Below are positions 58,971 through 64,000 of a DNA stretch of 64,000 bases, one piece after another. Source of the stretch: Neolewinella aurantiaca (GTDB lineage Bacteria > Bacteroidota > Bacteroidia > Chitinophagales > Saprospiraceae); assembly GCF_008014675.1 (NCBI RefSeq), contig NZ_VOXD01000010.1, positions 62,001-126,000 of the forward strand, written 5' to 3'. The notes under the pieces were generated by a model that searched no databases, had not been told where the DNA came from, and worked only from the letters and a program-made list of their open reading frames with translations. Position numbers and translations under genes: made by a program. Numbering within the stretch: the first letter of the stretch is position 1; the number at the start of each line of letters is the position of its first letter.

Positions 58971-60434
58971 ATGAAATTCTTGAAATACATTCTCTCCCTC
59001 ACCTTGTTTTTTGCGGCAGTTTCCTGTACCGAAGTGCTTGACCGGACACCCCAGGGAGAGTTCACCCTCGATAATTACTTCCAAACAGAAGATCAGGCGG
59101 TTCAATCCGTCAACGCGATCTACAGCCAGTTGCGCGAATGGCAGGTCCACGTTTTCAGCTTCATCGGCATGACTGACATCGTCAGCGACGATTCAGAAAA
59201 AGGCAGCTTCCCCAGCGATGGTTTTTTCCTTCAGGAAGTTGAAGACTTTGAGTTTACCGCGTCCAATACAGCCCCGGCCTCAGTTTGGGCGGGCTACTAC
59301 GATGGCATCTTCCGTGCGAACCTCGCCATCGAGCGCATCCCGACGGTACCGGAGATGGACGAAGAACTGCGGGAGCGCCTGCTGGGCGAAGCCAGAGTAC
59401 TCCGTGCTTACTTCTACTTTAACCTCGTACGCTGGTTTGGTGATGTCCCAATGATCCTGGAACCCTTCCCGGCAGATTTCGCGATTCCGCGTACCGGCAA
59501 AGACGCAGTCTACGCTCAGATCATTGCTGACCTCGAAGCCGGTGCTTCTGTGCTCCCCACCAAATCAGCCTATCCTGCCGCAGACCTGGGCCGGGTAACG
59601 AAAGGAACCGCCGAGGCCTTGCTCGCCAAAGTAGAACTTACCCGGGGCAATTACCAGTCTGCACTGGATTACGCGCAGTCGGTCATCAGCAGCAACGAGT
59701 ACAGCCTGAGCTCCTCCTATACCAGCATTTTCTCGCAGGCGGGAGAGAACGGCCCCGGCAGCATTTTTGAAGTACAGGCGGCCGCCTACGAGATTGGCGG
59801 CGGTGGCACTCAGTACAACGAAGTTCAGGGTGTGCGTGGAACCCCGAACCTGGGTTGGGGCTTCAACAGTCCCAGCGATGACTTGATTTCAGCTTTTGAG
59901 CCGGGCGATCCCCGGCGGGAAGCCACCATTCTGTACGTCGGCGAAGTACTCCCTGACGGTTCCGATATAGTAATTGGAGACGACAACATCGTTGGGGAAC
60001 GCTTCAACCAAAAAGCGTTCGTGGTAGATCACCCCGGCGGCAACGGAAACGGACCGGGCAACATCCGCATCTATCGCTACGCAGACCTGCTGCTCATCGC
60101 CGCCGAAGCGCTGAACGAACTGGGTCGCAGCAACGAAGCACTTCCTTACCTGAACCAGGTACGCGCCCGGGCACGTGGCAACAATCCCAATATCCTCCCG
60201 GACGTAACCACCACCAATCAAGAAGAACTGCGAACAGCGATCCTCCGCGAACGCAGGGTCGAACTGGCCCTCGAGCAACACCGCTGGTTCGATCTCGTGC
60301 GGACGAACCGGGCCGCATCGATCATGCAGGCACTGGGCAAGCCCTTCATCGAAGGAAAGCACGAACTGTTCCCCATCCCACAGGGAGAGGTAGACCTCAG
60401 TGAAGGGGCATTAGAGCAGAATCCGGGGTACTAA
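58971..60434 (+). CDS. susD: SusD/RagB glycan-binding outer-membrane lipoprotein
   Basis: 487 aa. The lipoprotein signal ends AAVSC. SusD fold: LDRTPQGEFTLDNYFQTEDQAVQSVNAIYSQL at the start, TPR-like helices (LLGEARVLRAYFYFNLVRWFGDVPMI) near residue 140, and the C-terminal RYADLLLIAAEALNELGR, LPYLNQVRARARGN and LRTAILRERRVELALEQHRWFDLVRT. It caps the SusC barrel and delivers glycan. It is last in the locus, unlike most loci where susC/susD come first. Confidence 0.95.
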   Translation: MKFLKYILSLTLFFAAVSCTEVLDRTPQGEFTLDNYFQTEDQAVQSVNAIYSQLREWQVHVFSFIGMTDIVSDDSEKGSFPSDGFFLQEVEDFEFTASNTAPASVWAGYYDGIFRANLAIERIPTVPEMDEELRERLLGEARVLRAYFYFNLVRWFGDVPMILEPFPADFAIPRTGKDAVYAQIIADLEAGASVLPTKSAYPAADLGRVTKGTAEALLAKVELTRGNYQSALDYAQSVISSNEYSLSSSYTSIFSQAGENGPGSIFEVQAAAYEIGGGGTQYNEVQGVRGTPNLGWGFNSPSDDLISAFEPGDPRREATILYVGEVLPDGSDIVIGDDNIVGERFNQKAFVVDHPGGNGNGPGNIRIYRYADLLLIAAEALNELGRSNEALPYLNQVRARARGNNPNILPDVTTTNQEELRTAILRERRVELALEQHRWFDLVRTNRAASIMQALGKPFIEGKHELFPIPQGEVDLSEGALEQNPGY

Positions 60435-60497
60435 GCCTTTGTTTTACTGCTTTAGAAGTCAGCGGCTGAAGCCGCAACTGTTGTAAGAACCTTTGGG

Positions 60498-61532
60498 TCA
60501 GTACAACTCTTCCCGCATCCCCACCAGCCTGCCCGCTGCCATCGCCTTGTCGACGGTAGCGGGCAAGTTGCTTTTAGCGGCGTACGCTTCGAGCGCTGCC
60601 AGCCTGCTTTCTGCCATTTCAAGCACCGTATCCAGGGGGAAAGCGCCCGCTTTTACCCGCAGCAGAAAGTCGCGGTCTGGCCGTAGGACGTTCAACTGGC
60701 CATCGCGAAAAATTTCGATGGCCATGTCGAGAAGCCGGATCGTGTGCATCATATTTTTAGAGTCGTAGCCCTGGCCGTGGCTCAGAGTAGACTCGTAGCG
60801 GACATCGTTGCGGGCACCGACCCACTGCCAGTATTCGCGGTGGTTTCGGCAGTAGACCGAGTAGCCATCGTGATTGAAGGAGAGATAGGTGAGACACTTC
60901 TGGCCTTTGGGGACACTACTCAGGTGTACGTCGTTTGCATTCGGCCCGCTGGTGATTCCTTCGGCCCAGGTACCGCCAGGATCGTGGTAAACAGCGTAAA
61001 CGCCTCTGGTATGATCGATGCGTACGAGGGCGAGATCGCAGGATGCAAAGGAGGTTTTTGAGAGCCAGGTAAGCAGAGGTATGCTTTTGCCGTCGGTGAG
61101 TACATAACAGAAGTGTTCTACCGGTTTACGCTCCTTCGGCATCGGGTTGTGGACTTTTTTGTTCAGTCCGCGCGCCTTCCGGATTTGGGTAATTGCGTAA
61201 CCGGCGAAGGTGTTTTTGCACGCTTTGGTCAGGAAGTCTTCGATCCGCAGTTGTTCCATAACCGGGTGGCGGTAGAGAATGGCCTCCGCCGGGCTGGCGA
61301 GTAGTTCGAGGGCCGTCGGGTTGGCCTTTGTGAGCAGTTCAACGAAGCGACCGAGTTCGTAGTAGACCCGGTCATTATTCGCGTCGGCAACCTGCTCGGG
61401 GGCGGCGCCTGCATAGAAGTCATGTTTGGCTGCGTAAAACACACCCCGGAAATCTTCGTCCGATGTTTCGGTGGCAAGGCCGTAGGCATGGGAGCCGGAG
61501 CGACAATTCAGGAGGAGGTTTTCTACCTTCAT
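60498..61532 (-). CDS. RlaP-type nucleotidyltransferase, copy A
   Basis: 344 aa. The N-terminal polymerase-beta-like core has GSHAYGLATETSDEDFRGV (GS motif with the metal-binding D/E pair) near residues 13-31, then FVELLTKANPTALELL and a helical C-terminus. The family (PF10127, RNA-ligase-associated protein) is predicted to add nucleotides to RNA or another acceptor; its activity is not established. No RNA ligase gene is in view. A second member is encoded just upstream. Confidence 0.82.
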   Translation of the reverse strand: MKVENLLLNCRSGSHAYGLATETSDEDFRGVFYAAKHDFYAGAAPEQVADANNDRVYYELGRFVELLTKANPTALELLASPAEAILYRHPVMEQLRIEDFLTKACKNTFAGYAITQIRKARGLNKKVHNPMPKERKPVEHFCYVLTDGKSIPLLTWLSKTSFASCDLALVRIDHTRGVYAVYHDPGGTWAEGITSGPNANDVHLSSVPKGQKCLTYLSFNHDGYSVYCRNHREYWQWVGARNDVRYESTLSHGQGYDSKNMMHTIRLLDMAIEIFRDGQLNVLRPDRDFLLRVKAGAFPLDTVLEMAESRLAALEAYAAKSNLPATVDKAMAAGRLVGMREELY

Positions 61533-61544
61533 ATCTCTTTCAGT

Positions 61545-61600
61545 GGTTGAGCGCTTGTAGCGCGGTAAACGCTGCGAGATCGGGCTACAAACGCTCGACC
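61545..61600. repeat. hairpin between the two nucleotidyltransferase genes
   Basis: GGTTGAGCGCTTGTAGC (61545-61561) pairs with GCTACAAACGCTCGACC (61584-61600) at 15 of 17 positions. It starts like the 54-bp palindrome at 40085 (GGTTGAG). Confidence 0.6.
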
Positions 61601-61610
61601 TAAGCAGTGT

Positions 61611-62384
61611 TCAATAGCCGATCAGGTCGCGGAACAGGGCGTCGGCTTCGGTACGTTCGGTGGTTCTGCGTGGGGTTTCGTCCAGCAATGTACTGGTTGT
61701 TTCCCGGAAGGTATCGAAGTAATCGGTCAGCAGCTGCGGAACGACTATACGGTGGCTTTCGCCTACGGTAACTTTGTGAGCGATGAGTTCATCCAGCACA
61801 TTTCTAATCTCTGTGGACTTGATGCGCGCCAGTAGCTCGGCAAAGGTAACGGGCGGGTTATGCCCTTCGCGGAGAACGTAGTCGGCGGCGAGAATAGGCC
61901 GGAGGAAGTAGAAATATTTCTTCAAATTCCAATTGTCTGAAGCCTCGTCGTAACCGGCTAGTTTCGCACTGCGGGCAATACCGAGGTAATGGGCGGCTAC
62001 TTTCGCTGGCTGGAAGTAATTCGCCGACAGGGCTCTGAGTTGCACCAGAAAGCCTTCCTCCAGGTGGTAAACGACCGGCGAATAAAGCCACTCAATCACT
62101 CCGGCATTACTGCCAGCAATATGACTGAGTACTTTACGGAGATCCCACCCTGCAAGGTCAAGCTCTCCGTCCAGTTCCATAATGGGGCCAATCATATCTT
62201 TGGGTCGATCAAGGCGGAGGTACCATTCTTTTGGGTGCTGATAGATGAAACGAACATCGTAGTCCGAATCAGTGCTTTCCAACCCCCAGGCGCGGCTACC
62301 GGATTCGTTGGCGTGCCGAATTGTAATGCCTCGCTCAACGGCGACTTCGCTCAAGCGGGTAGTGATAAAACTGGTGGTAAGCAT
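61611..62384 (-). CDS. RlaP-type nucleotidyltransferase, copy B
   Basis: 257 aa from the ATG at 62384. The core motif is ESGSRAWGLESTDSDYDVRFIYQHP (GS, then D-x-D), followed by ELDGELDLAGWDLRKVLSHIAGSNAGVIEWLYSP. It belongs to the same PF10127 group as copy A but is shorter and lower in identity. The two are on the same strand 78 bases apart, so they are probably co-transcribed; the hairpin between them may set their ratio. Confidence 0.82.
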   Translation of the reverse strand: MLTTSFITTRLSEVAVERGITIRHANESGSRAWGLESTDSDYDVRFIYQHPKEWYLRLDRPKDMIGPIMELDGELDLAGWDLRKVLSHIAGSNAGVIEWLYSPVVYHLEEGFLVQLRALSANYFQPAKVAAHYLGIARSAKLAGYDEASDNWNLKKYFYFLRPILAADYVLREGHNPPVTFAELLARIKSTEIRNVLDELIAHKVTVGESHRIVVPQLLTDYFDTFRETTSTLLDETPRRTTERTEADALFRDLIGY

Positions 62385-62512
62385 ACGTTGAGAATGCAAT
62401 GAGGCTGAAGAAAAGTTGCGGCTCCCGCCGCCCGGTTATGAGCAGTCGTTCCGAGTTTTTACGCTATAAACCACAGTCGGAGGCCGGGACGAGCGATGTT
62501 GCTCCACCCTTT

Positions 62513-62534
62513 CCTTGCACCCGCGGCCGCGCCC
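62513..62534 (-). repeat. dispersed DNA word, copy 21
   Basis: One mismatch; GCC in the triplet and purine G. It lies five bases past the stop of the barrel gene at 62540, the same placement as copy 5. Confidence 0.85.
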
Positions 62535-62539
62535 CTGAA

Positions 62540-63262
62540 TTATCTCGGATCTACGAATACGCGCACGCCGAGTTCCAGGGTAGCTTGCCAGGGATGAATC
62601 TTCGCTGAGCCCGTTCGGTTTATCGTGCGCAGGTGTTGTTGAAAAACCGCCATCCCGTACACCGCGAAGTGATCGTTGAACACATAATTTGTGCCAAGGC
62701 CCGCCCGGCCAACGTAGCCGACGGAACGGTACCAATCAACTGCCTCGATTTGCAGGCCCTCTCCTCCGTCATTTGGTATAAAATTGTATTCCGTCCGGCT
62801 ACCGCTGGCGATGTATTTACCTATTCCACCGCCAATTTCCGCGAATGGTTTCCATGACGATCTGGTTCTGAGCTGATAGCCAAGAGCAAGGACACCTTCG
62901 CCGTAATAATCACGGTTCTCTACTTTCACAGAACTGGAAAGATCAGGGTCAAGGTTGGGGTCGAAGCCGCCGTCGCCGTCATGTTGGGTTCCCCACCGGA
63001 GATCGTTACTGCTCCACCCGAAGCCATACTGAGAGAACTGCATGGCAACCCGGGCGTAGGTTTGCCGGCCCAGCCTGAAGCTGGCACCAAAACCGAACCG
63101 ATTTACGTTTACCGGGCTGTAATTTTCCTCCAAACCGAGCTCGCGGAGAAAGGTATTCGGCTCGTTTGAGCGTCCGTGCGCACCAAAAACTTCGAATGAT
63201 CCGTAGCACTGTCCGCTCAGGTAGAATGGCAGCAAAAAAGAAAGGGCAAGTAGGTGTTTCAT
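62540..63262 (-). CDS. outer-membrane beta-barrel protein, function unknown
   Basis: 240 aa with a signal peptide MKHLLALSFLLPFYLSGQ. Alternating strands with aromatic ends (FGFGASFRLGRQTYARVAMQFSQYGFGWSS, GVLALGYQLRTRSSWKPFAEIGGGIGKYIASG, AVYGMAVFQQHLRT, WQATLELGVRVFVDPR) fit a small 8-strand barrel of the OmpA/PorT-like type. No ligand is predicted. It stands alone, divergent from the MFS gene. Confidence 0.72.
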   Translation of the reverse strand: MKHLLALSFLLPFYLSGQCYGSFEVFGAHGRSNEPNTFLRELGLEENYSPVNVNRFGFGASFRLGRQTYARVAMQFSQYGFGWSSNDLRWGTQHDGDGGFDPNLDPDLSSSVKVENRDYYGEGVLALGYQLRTRSSWKPFAEIGGGIGKYIASGSRTEYNFIPNDGGEGLQIEAVDWYRSVGYVGRAGLGTNYVFNDHFAVYGMAVFQQHLRTINRTGSAKIHPWQATLELGVRVFVDPR

Positions 63263-63370
63263 AATTCGTGAGTGTGCGTAAAAGACAGGTAATCACGCTG
63301 GAATGGTGTCCGCCACTAAAAAATTAACGTTTCAGGTCCACTTCCGCTGCCTTTAGGTGTTAGCATCGCC

Positions 63371-64000
63371 ATGACGATACTTCAACTGATCCGAACCCAC
63401 CCGCGCTACCTCAGTTACGGCTTTCTGCACTTCTTTTTCAGTTCAGTAGGCCAGACATTCTTCATCAGCCTTTTTGTGGTAAGCGTAACGGCCCGCATGG
63501 GCTGGGAAGAAGGCACCTTTGCTGCACTCTACTCCGGTGCGACGCTGGCGGCAGCTTTTACGCTGCCCTCGATCGGGACTCAGGTAGACCGGTTACGGAT
63601 CAGGTACGTGAGCACTACGGTGGCAGTACTGCTTATTCTTGCCTGTATTGCTATTGCTTCTACCGCCAACGTTTACGTATTCATCGTAGCCCTGTTTTTC
63701 GTCCGCTTGGGCGGTCAGGGGGTGATGACGCTGATCGGGTCTACGGTTACGGGGCGCTACTTCACGCAGGGGCGCGGCAAGGCATTGTCTGCCGCTATTC
63801 TCGGTATTTCGCTGGCCGAAGTAACCATCCCCTCGCTGGCCGTGTACGTGATGAGCCAATACGGATACGGACCGGTATGGATGGGAATGGCCGCCTTGTT
63901 GCTGGTGGTTTTCATTCCTGCCGTTTGGCTGTTGATCCCCCGTTACGATAATTTCCAGCGGGGAGACACGGTTGCCGAAGAGCAGGCGAAGGCCGACCCG
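63371..64000 (+). CDS. MFS transporter, N-terminal part, cut by the window edge
   Basis: 210 codons from the ATG at 63371 run open to the last base. At least five membrane helices are visible (FLHFFFSSVGQTFFISLFVV, LYSGATLAAAFTLPSI, VAVLLILACIAIAS, VYVFIVALFFVRLGGQGV, AALLLVVFIPAVWLLIP), with the MFS loop motif TQVDRLRIRYV between helices 2 and 3. A major facilitator superfamily exporter or importer of unknown substrate. Confidence 0.85.
   Translation, partial: MTILQLIRTHPRYLSYGFLHFFFSSVGQTFFISLFVVSVTARMGWEEGTFAALYSGATLAAAFTLPSIGTQVDRLRIRYVSTTVAVLLILACIAIASTANVYVFIVALFFVRLGGQGVMTLIGSTVTGRYFTQGRGKALSAAILGISLAEVTIPSLAVYVMSQYGYGPVWMGMAALLLVVFIPAVWLLIPRYDNFQRGDTVAEEQAKADP

Overview
The window looks like the chromosome of a Bacteroidota bacterium, most likely of the Saprospiria/Lewinella type. 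The evidence is four proteins ending in type IX secretion (T9SS) sorting domains, a SusC/SusD pair, TAnnTTTG -7 promoter boxes, lipoprotein signals of Bacteroidota style and a moderately GC-rich sequence. No taxonomic search was possible, so the lineage is an inference.

Layout. 1-7.4 kb: a cut-off M36-type peptidase, a GHL10 glycosidase-like protein, a PolB-type exonuclease, a family 2 glycosyltransferase, a gmhA-rlmI pair and alanine dehydrogenase. 7.6-13 kb: two outer-membrane barrel proteins separated by a duplicated non-coding repeat, thioredoxin, a serine-palmitoyltransferase/KBL-type PLP enzyme and an unknown membrane-anchored protein. 13-22.7 kb, minus strand: tRNA-Phe, a 19-codon His-rich leader peptide, an attenuator hairpin, then hisG, hisD, hisC and hisB. 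After these come a TPR histidine kinase/LytTR regulator pair, hisH and a rhodanese protein. 23-33.6 kb: a probably inactive MtfA-like protein, an M48 protease, a class A beta-lactamase-like hydrolase, recG, a 1.2-kb non-coding region of nested repeats, a prohibitin-like protein, a PmoA-like lipoprotein and hemB. 33.9-36.5 kb: an operon with a T9SS protein, two phage-tail-collar proteins and a small exported protein. 36.7-40.1 kb: a large BNR/sortilin-type propeller protein.

40.5-60.4 kb is a polysaccharide utilisation locus. It has a propeller/HTH regulator, an SGNH-esterase with four tandem domains, two glucoamylase/GH144-type enzymes (one T9SS-secreted, one lipoprotein), a five-repeat putative glycan-binding protein, a GH3 beta-glucosidase, SusC and SusD. 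GH144 plus GH3 suggests beta-1,2-glucan as substrate (inference). The right end holds two RlaP-type nucleotidyltransferases, an outer-membrane barrel protein and the start of an MFS transporter.

The most unusual signal is a short dispersed DNA word: GGGCGC, any three bases, CGC, a purine, GGTGC, usually AAAG. About 21 copies occur on both strands. Ten are between genes, often right after a stop codon. Eleven are inside genes, read in at least five of the six possible frames, so it is conserved as DNA and not as protein. The other main finds are the histidine attenuator behind tRNA-Phe, a perfect 54-bp palindrome, a 1.0-kb unit bounded by 16-bp inverted repeats, and a shared upstream element in the glucan locus.
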